Shown one piece after another: positions 10,782 through 23,697 of a DNA stretch of 64,000 bases; the first letter of the stretch is position 1, and each line of letters opens with the position of its first letter. The stretch is from NCBI RefSeq assembly GCF_041734735.1, contig NC_134883.1:14999810-15063809 (forward strand), read 5' to 3'. Source of the DNA: Babylonia areolata (taxonomy: Eukaryota; Mollusca; Gastropoda; Neogastropoda; Buccinidae). Below the pieces are notes generated by a model. The model did not search any database, was not told the origin of the DNA, and was given only the letters and a program-made list of their open reading frames with translations. Made by a program: the position numbers and the translations under genes.

Positions 10782-13700
10782 CTGAAACAAGATTATGAAA
10801 CTACAATCAATATGGATTTTTACAACTTCTTTAACATACTGAAAATAAAATCAATGAAGACAAACTCACCAGCTTTTAATTACTGGCATCCAGAAGAATA
10901 TATATATATAAAAAATATTTTAAAAAAAGGTGTGGGGGGAAATTATATTCACAACGAAGTAAAAATTGTTTTTGGTAAAATGTTCATGATAAAAAAACAA
11001 GATTCTTTTTTTAACACAGGGGGTACATGAACAATCCATCCACTCTGGGTTGAATACTTCATCACAAAAGTGGTGCCACCTTTATAAAGAAAGAAGGCTT
11101 GACAATTTCATTCTTATGCTGATTCAATCCCTTTATCTAAATGTTGAATGTATGTCTTGTTGATGGCACTCTTATAATACATAAATGCCAAGTTGAAGAT
11201 TTAGTTTCCTTTTTAAAAATTTTTTTTATCATAATTAATCACAAACAAACAGAAATTTATTTCATTCTAACATAATGGCATAGCAAAACCAATTCTGCAA
11301 AAGAGAAAGACACTCAAGATTTTTCGCTGATCCATGCATATATATATTTGTGTACCTATCAGAGTGGATTTCTTCCACAGAATTTTGCCAGACGACAATG
11401 CTCTCATTGCCATGGATTCTTTTTAAGTGCGCCAAGTACATGCTGCACACAGGAGTTTATCGTCTCATCTGAATGACTAGACACTCAGTTCAATTTTCCA
11501 GTCAAACCTGGGAGAAAGAGTGAGCAGGAGCATGATTCGAACCCAGACCCTCACAGACTCTGTACTGGCAGATGAGCGTCTTAAACCACTCTGCCACCTC
11601 CATCGACATAGGAAGGCTGGGTCTAATCCTCTCAAAACTACACAAACATGTTGAAAAACCAACAGAGTGTACACTAACCTTCAAGTAGGTCTTGAAGGTC
11701 TTGAGATCGGTCTGCAGGGCGTGACAAAACTCCAGGCTCTGCTCCGGGGACAGGTTCAGCGTTGGCAGGTACTCTTGAAGGTGGTTGATCAGCTCCATAC
11801 CCTGTGACACACACGTCACCACTCCACAGATCAGAAATCAGTCAACCCACAGTGTGTAGCAATCCATGATCAATTTATCATGAAAAAAAAAACAGAAACA
11901 AAACAAAAACAAACAAAAACACCTGTCCATCACTGATAACTGAATCAATCATCAAAGGCTTCAGCAAACAAACTGAGACTGAACCAATCATCTAAGAATT
12001 TACCATATAAACTATGTAACTGAATCAATCATCAAAGAATTCAGCATCAGCCATCATGCTAGGAAAATGCGTTTCACGTTTCTTTTTTCCACCTCGTGGC
12101 AAGAGTGGCGAGGTTCCTGCAAGTCAAGGCTGGGTAGCCCTCAGAGCAACTATGCTGCAAGGTAACGATAAAATCTACTTCCCGCCTGGCTTCTGTTTCT
12201 TTGTGCATGTACTTCTTGCCCTTGCCACTCACTCTCTCGCCACTGGTACGCAAACATGCTCACAAATAAGAAGCACGTCTCAGGTGCATATTACTGTGAA
12301 AAAGAAAGGCAGCCACTGGAAATTAGCGATACATGCCATTTGAGGAATTCAACAAATGGGAATATCTGCTGATGCCAAATGAGAATAGTTGATATTTTGT
12401 TTATTTTGATAGTCTTTATTTTTTCAGAGGAAATATTTTACTTCATTGGAACATGACATTAAAACCACAGAAAATCATGCAAAATTAACCAAGCCTGATA
12501 AACATTGTGTGGCTTGTGACAGTCTAACTTTCCAAGGAATATTTACTAAAATTCCAAAATCTCAACAATATTCAATATGCACACCATTTCAAGCAACTGA
12601 AAAAAAAACAACCTCAAAACTCACTCTCTTATCCAGAATTGTTTTCAGGCAGCTGGCACATTCCCCAAGAGCCTGAAAGAAAAAAAACATGCAACCATAA
12701 GATATCATGATCTCCAAAACTTCATGAAAAAAATAAAATAAACAACCACTGCCATGTTACTGTAACATACAATTACAAGTATGCAACATAATGAGCACTT
12801 TTGGGGCTTGGATGGGTGCTTGGCTAAGCGTCAATCCAACAATCAAGATGTGCAAGACACCCACCATAAAATTCCTCTGCCCTTCTTAATGTGTCTTTGT
12901 TCTGGTTGTGTCAGTGTAATGTCAGATAGGTGCCCCCAGCCACAACACCCCCCCCCCCTCCCCCCACCCCCAACAAAACAACCTCCAGGATGGTAATCCC
13001 TGTTGGTCATGTCACAATGTGACTTAACAAACTTAACAAAATATCCCACATTTGCTCATGATTCACACTGAAAATGCAACAGCCTTTCACAGCTGATCTC
13101 TTCAGAGAATGACAACTCTACAGAAACTGGGTTGCATAAGTGATCTTAGCAGCTACAGGAACTACGTGAATACAATTTGAATCTGCTCTACTGGTTTGCT
13201 TGTTACCATAATTTCCGGACAGTAAGGCACACCTGTTTTACCGAATTCCGAACCCTTATCAGGTGTTTGCACCTTATCCGTGAACAAATCAAATTTTTGT
13301 TAAAAAGTTGGCGGTGTGCATTATGAACTGAACTGTCATGTAAGAAATGACGGTAAATTATTGTCCTCCTTGAGTGCACATGTCAGTGTGCACACATGCC
13401 TGTATTTGCACAGGAATACAATTCAAACTGCTCTGCTCTGTTTGCTTCCTTGCTGTCTGCCTTTGGAACAGATGCATGTGTATGAAAACGCTCACACTTG
13501 TGCATGAATACAAATCAAATAACTCTGCTTGTTTGCTCGTTTCATTGTTGTCTCTTGTCTTTTCCCCCTCACTGCAGCCAATACTCACCAGACACGTCTG
13601 ACCGTCCTTGAGGTCGAAGGAGGGGTGGAGGGGCGCTGTGATGCAGACGGGCACCACCTGGTCGTACAGGAACTTGACGAAGCCCTGAAGACCCCGGTCG

Positions 13701-16700
13701 TCACCTCCTGAGAAACAAAGGTCCAACATCAACAGGGATGAGACTGAGACATTCTGTTTCTGTCTGACACCGCTTAATTCCCTCTACATGACACTTTAAA
13801 ATCTGACACTTTCTAAATCTTCTTTTAGTCTGATTTCAGACTATAGTCTGAAGAATTGTATGTCAGATCACTACTTTCAGTCACCCAAAACTTATTGCAT
13901 TTATGAAAAAAAAACACCAAAAAACTGTTACATTACCACAGTGATGATGGCGATGATTTTGTTATAACTGTGATTCAGAATAAAAACCATCAATGCAATG
14001 TTGATGATAGAGTCTTTGTTGTTTGCATAATTATGATTCAAACTTTCTCTTCACAGAAATATCTGTCATGAGTTGGTAAACCCTGCAAACGCAAAACAGA
14101 AACAAAATATATACAAAACATAAATGAGATAAACGACAGCAATAAAAGGAAAAAACAAATAACCCACAATCACACTGAAATACTGTACAACCTTTTTGCA
14201 AAGGTACATAACTGCACAAAAGTACCGTCAAGTCAAACACTGAAAAAGAATGGACAAAACAGGAACCAAACACCCAAGGCAATTGACTTGACTCACCCCA
14301 GGCTTCCGTCAGTTTCTTCAAGATGGTGAAGCAGCTGCGCTGACTGGTAGGATCCGTTATCTCGTACACGCCTTGCACCACAGACGTCAACACCTTGCTC
14401 ACATCATTCAAGTCTGCAACAATGTTTGCCAACATTACCAACTTGCTCCCCAACAAATGGAGAACAGCTACCTAAATGGCAAGGTGACTAAATTTCCAGC
14501 CTGCAAGGCAATACAGGGCTTAAAGCGCACCCTATACTTTTTTAACAAAAATTTAATTTGGTCACAGACATTGCACACACACCCCCATTAAAGCGCAGAA
14601 GCACTGAGGAAAAAAAAAACACGTGAGAATCTGAATGTCATACTCTCTTACAATCGCACAAGTCATATCCATGAAGTCGAAGAAAATCTAGAGAATTCAA
14701 ATTTTCTTGTAATGGTTACACAAAAGCACAAACACACAAACAAACAAAAGGCAAATCTATTTCTCAACGAGTCATTCCAACCATGTATATATCAAAACAG
14801 TATACAATCTTAACATGTTAGAATTCATCAACAGAACACAGTAATGAAAAAGAATGATATAACACCAAAAACTCTCAAATAAGATAATGCCAACTGGAAG
14901 ACAGTTCATAAAATGTTTCTTGCACAGTTTTCATCTTTGGAGAATGGTGAAAGGATGATGAATTTCTGGTATAGGACAGTGTAAGCAGCCAATATAATGA
15001 GCACTACTCACAACCTGTGGTGTTTACTTGCAATTTTTTTTATAGCGAAAATCCCTAGCTATTCTTTATAAACCACTGAATAAATTAAATGTTTTGGCAG
15101 AAACATTGAGTTTTCAAAAGCATTTTTCAAGCTGTTCATGGCGCCTGTGTGCCTGAAACAGCCATTTCTGTACACATCAATGAGAGGCCAGTGGCTGACC
15201 ATTGGCAACTTTCATAATCTAAATCAGCTCTCTGTTTTTTTTGGGTTTTTTGGTTGTTTTTTTTTATCATTTTACAAAAATCAGACCTGCTTTCATGAAT
15301 AATGAAGTGCCACCTTCGTTTTGTTGTTGCTGTTTTGTTATTAACTTTTTCAACGCCAAGATTCTGTGTGAAAAACACTCCCCAGCGCCAAATATTTTAG
15401 AAATGATGTTCTCTGTCACAGCCTTTGGTTCATGTCAAAACAACACAAAAGACTTGATCATTTCAAACTGGGTCAGGGGGCAAAGGTTAATCACTGTTTT
15501 CATGGTGGGAAATTGGCTGCAGCTGTCAAGCTTTTACAATGTGAAAAATGGTCTTATCAACGTGACATCTTATGTCGACAAAACTTGCCTATGGTGGTGC
15601 ACTGTCTAGTTAACTAAAGTCGCCCATGGCATTGAAAGAGTTAACGCTGTATGTGCCAGCAATACCAACCTGTCAGAGTCATGAACACATCCACACACTC
15701 GTGAGCCACAATGCTGCTCAGAAACTGGTAGTAGGCCCGTTTCAAAATCTTGCGATCTGAGGCAGTCACCTGATCCCTCTCATCCACCGGGGCGTTCAGG
15801 ATGGAAAAGATTGTGTTGATGAGAGGCATCATGATCTGTGACAGGAATTCAATGATCCCTCTCTGCAAAGATAAAAACAGGTCTCTACAGTCTCAACAGC
15901 TGCTCTGATGATAAACAAAATAAGAGTAATAATAAAAATAAAAATACCAACACGAAACATTACCTCAAATATGAAATATTCCAATTATTCTTTCTTAGCA
16001 TTCTAGAAGGGAAATGGGAATTTGTTGCAGTGTAATGTGGTTTTTTGTTCTTGTTTTTTTAAACGAGACTGAACAAAGTTCTCATCGTTAACAAGAAGAT
16101 TATTCTAAATTTCAGGGAAATATCAATCTCAAAGAAAAGACAAATGTGTTTTTGTCTTGCATATGGCCTTGTGACAACCTAACATCCATAAGCTCTTGTG
16201 GAGTGCTGGCACTGGGGCTATGGCAGACAAAGCTGGGTGTGGCTGTGTATGGAAGACTCAGGACGAGAGGCATGAGAGTACTGGAATGGTGTGAACGACA
16301 GGGACAGAGACAGAAAAAAGTTCTTGTCCCTGCATCTTATTCCTCAATGACGAGAAAAGAACACACACACACACACATGCGCATACATGCATACACACCA
16401 CAAACATACACACCTCTAACCTGAACCTCCACATAATTCACAAACACCACCTCTCTCTCTCTCTTTTTTTCTCGTTTTCTTCTTCCTTCATACATGTGTG
16501 TTCTCTTCGTAGTGGATGTAGATTAGAATGGACAGATGCGAACAATATGCCATGCCTAAAATCTTAATCACTGAATAAAAACTTTTTGAGTTTGTGTTTG
16601 TTTGTTGTTGTTTTTTGTGTGTGGTGTGGTTTTTTTGGGTGGTGGGGGTGGGGTTGGAGGGGGCGCACGGTTCAGGGGGGTCTCCTCTGTGTATCTCAAA

Positions 16701-19700
16701 AGCAAGTCTGTGCACACATTAACTACCTTCACATCCAAGCAGCGGCAAGAGAAGTGGAAGAAGGAAGAATCCAAACTTTAACTTCATGATGAGCTGAGTT
16801 CTCTCCCTTTCTCTAAAACAAGTCCCTCCCCCCTTCCACTCCTGTTCCCCCCCACCCACCCACTCTGACTCACCCACAACCTTCCCATCCAAGCAGCAAC
16901 AACAGGAGGAAAAGAAAAGAACAGAAAGAACAGACCAGACCAGACCCTGTTCGTTACCTTGGACTTGATGATGAGCCGAGTTCTCTCTCTTTCTCGAAAA
17001 CAAGTCCCCCCCCCCCTCCACTCCTGTTCCCTCCCCCCCCACCCACCCACACACACAAACTTCCCATCCAAGCAGCAGCAACAGGAAGAAGGAGAAAAAA
17101 AAAAAAGAACAGACCAGACCAGATCTCATTCGTTACCTTAAACTTCATGATGAGCTGAGTTCTCTCTGTTTCTCTAAAACAAGCTGCTCCCCCCCACTCC
17201 AACACATCCCCCCCCCCACACACACACACACAACCTTTACATCCAAGCAGTAACAACAGGAAGAAGGAACAAAAGAAGGAAAAAAAAAAAAAAAAGAACA
17301 GAACAGACCAGACCCCAGACCCCGCTGTCCGTTACCTTGAACTTCATGATGAGCTGGTTGATGAGGGGCATGAAGTCGGACAGGCTCTTGGCCTCTGGGT
17401 GGCTCAGCAGGTGGTTGAGGACCGGGGGGATGAAGGGCAGCACCTCGGCATCCAGGCACACCACCATGCGGTGCAGGTACTGCCGCACCCCGCCCTGCAG
17501 CTGACCGCGCTGCCAGGGGGCCTCCAGCGCCTTGCCGAACAGGTGCAGCAGCTGCATGAAGGCATCCTGGCAGCCGCACGCCTTCATCGTCTGCGAGAAG
17601 GAGAACCCCTTGCTGACGCGGCTGCACAAAGAGGGGGAGCACAGCTTTCAGCTTCAGTTTCTCAAGGAGGCGTCACTGCGTTTGGACAAATCCATATATG
17701 ATAAACCACATCTGCTAGGCAGATGCCTGACCAGCCCCATAACCCACTGCACTTAGTCAAGACTTGAGTGTATGCACATATTTTGTGTACCTATCTGAGT
17801 GGATTTCTTCCACAAAATTTAGCCAGAGGACAATACTCTCGTTGCCATGGGTTCTTTTTCAGTGCACCAAGTCTGTGCTGCACATGGGACCTCATCTTAT
17901 CGTCTCATCCGAACGACGCTCAGTTTGAGATTTCCAGTCAAACTTGGGAGAAAGGGTGAGTCGGGATCTGAACCCAGACCCTCATGAACTCTGTATTGGG
18001 AAAACACAGCACTGTATTACACAAGCCACCCACCAGGACAGCAGTGGTATGCAAAGAGGGAAAACACAGCACTGTATTACACAAGCCACCCACCAAGACA
18101 GCAGTGGTATGCAAAGAGGGAAAACACAGCATCGTATTACACAAGCCACCCACCAAGACAGCAGTGGTATGCAAAGAGGGAAACACAGCACTGTATTACA
18201 CAAGCCACCCACCAAGACAGCAGTGGTATGCAAAGAGGGAAAACACAGCACTGTATTACACAAGCCACCCACCAAGACAGCAGTGGTATGCAAAGAGGGA
18301 AACACAGCACTGTATTACACAAGCCACCCACCAAGACAGCAGTGGTATGCAAAGAGGGAAAACACAGCATCGTATCACACAAGCCACCCACCAAGACAGC
18401 AGTGGTATGCAAAGAGGTGGAACACAGCATCCGTATTACACAAGCCACCCACCAAGAGGGCAGTGGTATGCAAAAAGGGAAAACACAGCACTGTATTACA
18501 CAAGCCACCCACCAAGAGGGCAGTGGTATGCAAAGAGGGAAAACACAGCATCGTATCACACAAGCCACCCACCAAGACAGCAGTGGTATGCAAAGAGGGA
18601 AAACACAGCACTGTATTACACAAGCCACCCACCAAGACAGCAGTGGTATGCAAAGAGGGAAAACACAGCATCGTATCACACAAGCCACCCACCAAGACAG
18701 CAGTGGTATGCAAAGAGGGAAAACACAGCACCGTATCACACAAGCCACCCACCAAGACAGCAGTGGTATGCAAAGAGGGAAACACAGCATCGTATTACAC
18801 AAGCCCCACCAAGACAGCAGTGGTATGCAAAGAGGGAAAACACAGCATCGTATTACACAAGCCACCCACCAAGACAGCAGTGGTATGCAAAGAGGTGGAA
18901 CACAGCATCGGTATTACACAAGTCCCTATTGGGACAGCAGTGGTATGCAAAGAGGGAAAACACAGCATTGTATTACACAAGCCCCAATCAAAACAGTAGT
19001 GGTAAAGTATCATCAGATCAAGGCATTACTGGGACAGCAGATTCACAATACACAATAATAATAATAATCATTTGCTTCTATACAGGTCTATGGTACAAGC
19101 CAAAGTGAGCTCTGAGCGCTTCACAGATACATTTTGTTCCTTGGTGCTAGTCAAGTTTTATATAGAAAAACAATTCAAGATATTTTCAGACTCTGAATAT
19201 TCTTCCAAGACTTATACAGCCCTGGAAATGGTTCTCTCATTTTCCCTCTAGATTTTTCCTGACTTCCCAGACTTCTATGCCATCTGGACAGCATGTGCCA
19301 CTCACCTGGCCAGGCCCATGGCATCACAGATGCACTTGGCGTACGCCACTTGCCGGTCTTCAGCCACCTCCACGCACAGGGAGGCCAGCAGGCTTTCAAA
19401 CCTGCTGGCGATAGGGGCCAGCAGGGACTTCATCAGCTCTTGCTTCTTCTGTAGACAGAAAACACCAGTTGTGCTTGTTCACACCTTTTTGCTCACTTGA
19501 TCTCACACAAGTTCATACAAAACAGGGGCGACACTGAGGATTTCTGGGCGGGGCGGAGGGCAGGGGCGGGGGGGAGGGGGTTCAACCTGAACACTATTTT
19601 ATTACCTTCACAATCACATGTAAAAGTGATCATAGTTGGCTAATTTCCAAATCTCTCAGTCTGTTTTCAGACTATAGACTGAAGAATCTCATGTCTGTTT

Positions 19701-21517
19701 ACGATCAATTTTTCTTTTTCTGCAACTCCCACTTGAAATGGGTTTTTTTTCAGGTTAGACCATTTTCATCCAACCATGTATGCAGCATGAGGCTGTGAAT
19801 GCTGAAAATGTTTGTATTGCAACAACCCACTGAACACTGACATAGATTACTGGGCCTTGTAACGAGCATATCTGATCTTCTGCATAATATGAAGTGGATA
19901 AGACATCAGTATGTCAACAGCTGACCATCCCCACCATACCCTGACACCAGGACCAAACCCAGGTCCCTCACACTGAAAGTCTAACATTTTGACCACTTGA
20001 CTATAACAACTGTCTTGTGATCAATGATTTTCTGGGGAACTGATCAATGCAGCTCGCTGTTCTTTTTTTGTTTGTTTGTTAAAAAAAAAACCAACAACAA
20101 AAAAAACCCCAACAAGTTCTAAGTGTTCATGGTCAAATAGATACCTAACATGTAACAGCCCCACAGGCTGATCAGAGACACAGTGAGAGGACAGTGTATG
20201 CATGAGTAAAACTTTCCTAAACTGAAAACATGGAAAGCTAGACATGGATGAGAAGACTGACTTAACTCATTCTACCCCACGAGACCACTGCAGAAAAGAC
20301 AGGGTGGTTCACTAAAACAGCAAAAATCAATGGAAATCAGTTGTTTTAATCAGTCAAACAAAGCTTTGTTTGCATGCTTCCGGAATCAGTAAACGGTTCA
20401 GTTTAGAGTGCCGACTGTACCAAGCAAGAATGAACGAAATTAGAATAGTGTGTTGGTACAAGAATATTCGTACCTGGTCCATAGAGGAAGTAATCATGAT
20501 ACAAGTTATCTTGTGTCTGCAGTAGAATGAGTTAAATCCCTGTGGAATCAGGGGACACAGACTTCCAAAGAGAAAATGTAGCACTATTACACAAACATAC
20601 ATATTTTTGGATTATGGAAAAGAAAAAACAAAACAAACAAAAAACCAAAGAAAACCCCAACCTTTTGATCAGATACAAAGAGTTCAGTATCTACCAAATT
20701 CAAAAACATGTCTTTCAGATACAAATTTCACCAGAAAGAATGAGTGAATGAGTGAGAGAGAAAGAGTGTGAGAGAGAATGAGTGAGAGAAGGAGAGAGAG
20801 AGCAAGTGGGAGGGTGTGTGTAATAGAGAGTGCGCACGTGTGCAGGTTTTTGTATGCGTATTTGTTGTGTGTGAGACTAGGTCCATGCATGTTTTTCTGT
20901 TGTCCTCAGACCAGTGCCAGCAAGGTGACTTTCTGCCTACCTCTACAGGAAGAGTGCTGGATATGATGAGGATGCTGGCTGCCTCATAGACAAACAGCTG
21001 GTCATCTGCCGACAAGAGGTGAGTCACTCCGTTGGCGCCGTCCGGGGAGTGCAGCACCAGCAAGGCTTGCATTTGGGTGAACACGTCAATCACGTATGGC
21101 AGGAGGTGGGCCCTGGGTTCAGGCACAACCACATTTCACATCAGATATAATATGAAAAAGAAAGTACACACATACATTTACACACACACAAATTTCTCTA
21201 ACATCCATTCATAAGCACACACACACACACTGAATACATATACAGCCACAAACAATCTCTCTCACACACAGACACATTCACAACAATCTCTCTCTCACAC
21301 AGACATAACAATCTCTCACTCACACACAGCGACAACAATCTCTCTCTCTCTCACACACAAACACACACACACGCACACTGAACACATATACAGCCACAAG
21401 CAATCTCTCTCTCACACACAGACACAAACTATCTCTCTCTCTCTCACAGACACAACAATCTGTCTCACACAGACAACACAGCGACAACAATCTCTCTCTC
21501 ACACACACTGACAACAA

Positions 21518-21549
<32 letters not shown>

Positions 21550-23631
21550 GCACACTCAACATATACACAGCCACAAACAATCTCTCTCTCCCACACAGAC
21601 AAAAACACAACAATCTCTCTTTCTGTCTCACACACACACACTACAATCTCACACACACGCGCCCGCGCGCGCGCACGCACACACACACCCAACAATCTCC
21701 CTCTCTCACACAGACACAAAAATCTCTTTCACACACACAGACACAACACTCTCTCTCTCAAACAGACACAACAATCTCTCCAATCTCCCTCACACACAGA
21801 CACAACAATGTCTCTCTCTCACACACAGATACAGGCAGAGTTCCCTTTTTTCAAGTCCTTACTTCAGGCTTTTGATGATGCGGGTGAAGAGGTATGAACA
21901 TCGACTGCGCACTTTGGGAGAATTGTGATACAGACCTCGTTTGTCTAAAAAGGCTCTCTGAAACACAAACATAACACACACAACTTTGTAATTCATACTT
22001 CATCAGATGCCTAAGCATTCCATCAATCAAGTTTCCATTAATTTTGTTGTACTTTTTTAAAGTCAATGTCATAGCCACAACACGTACATAAAGACAACCA
22101 AAAACAAAAACCTATTATCTTTTCTACCACACTTCCTTTTTTTTCTTTCTTTTTATTTTTTAAATTCAGCAACATTATCACACTCAATACACATACGTCA
22201 CCAGCAAAGAAAACAACTTTCACGATTATTTGTTTGCCAATTAGAGTATTTCAGACAGGAAATTGCATCTGAAAAGAAATATCAATCTGAAATTCATACA
22301 TTCCACCATTCACAAGGTTGCTTTTTGTTGTTTTTTCTTGTGTTGTTGTTGTTGATATTTCTATTTATTAACATATACAGAAGAAAAAACCAACCAACCA
22401 ACAAAAAGCAAATAAGTGAATAGAAAAAAAAAAGACACACAGCCATACAAATAGTGAATGCTCCTCAAAGACTGTGGACCCTTTCAAAAGGATCTGCACT
22501 AATAAATAAGTCAATTATTGAACTGATAAATAATCAATAACTCTGAGGTATCCCTACACATATGCTGGGTTTTCAATTAGTGTTCATCATTACTTTCAAA
22601 ACAGAATACCAGCTTGATATCTAATGAAATAACTGCTTATTCAGAACCCTGCTACAGCATTGCTGTCCATCCTTATAATTATTAATGAAATTCAGGTTGG
22701 GTTTTGTTTTGTTTTTCACAGGATCTTCTCGTCAATTCATACTTCCTCACAAAAAAGAAAAAGAAAAGAAAGACACACACACACTGAACCTTCTCCATCA
22801 CAAACATGGTCTGCAGACTAAGCCACTACAAGTGTCTCTCACCTGCAAAACCATGCACATTCAGCAATGGTTACAGCACATTCACAGGCTGCATCCAATA
22901 TATATATATATATATATACATACAAGCAGTGACCACACACACACACACCCCACTTACCAAACACTCTGGAATGTACTCGGTCTCCACCTGGAAGAACCGG
23001 TCGTAGCGTACCACGGTTTCAAAGAACTGCAGCTGGACAACCGTGTGACCATGCTGACTCACTTGGCTGGTCATCAACTGCAAACAAATCATCAACTTCA
23101 GTGTCAAAATAACAACAATAACACCGACTTTATTATTTCGCTTTGTTTCTGGTGTCCCCTAAAAAAAAGAAAAAAAAAGAAAAGGAAAAGGATATTTGGT
23201 ATGAAGTACTCAAAAAAACAACAACAAAAAAAACAAAAAACAAACCCAGAATAGTTTTTTCTTTATTTTCAAATTTCAAGTTGTAAAAATGTATTGTCAT
23301 GTATAAAGAGTGGACTTTAAACTTTTATCAAGTGTAGGCCAAACCTGTAGATATGTTTTTTTGGGGGGGTTTTTTGGTTGTTTTTTTGTTTTTTTTTTCT
23401 CCAATCTGAGAAACACTTCAGCAGCTGATTTTTGTGAGTTACAAATGTTAGGTCTATATTATGTATATCTGGTTGTCTTCAGGTGTATTCTTCTATTATT
23501 CCAAAATCATACAAGTTTACAGTTTCTTACAGTAAACAATTCAAACTCAGGTTTATAGTAAATCGGTCAAAAATCCAAACAAAAGCCATAATCAGACAAA
23601 CACCCCATGCCTGTCACCTCACTTGTAAGAC

Positions 23632-23697
<66 letters not shown>

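Noticed and set aside
11262-11306. Alternative last exon for XPOT after CTTTTGCAG (reading NWFCYAIMLE and stop)
   Set aside because: The acceptor is good, but the peptide does not resemble the conserved FFxRAK end, which is found at 10755-10781.
16146-17256. Glycine- and cysteine-rich open frames on the minus strand
   Set aside because: They arise from poly(C), CA and purine tracts and from the repeated end of exon 18; apart from the short duplicated LIMKFK block they show no protein-like sequence.
17944-19108. Open frames of 240-374 codons on both strands
   Set aside because: They are produced by a 60-bp repeat without stops. Several overlapping frames on both strands are equally open, and there is no conserved domain or splice structure.
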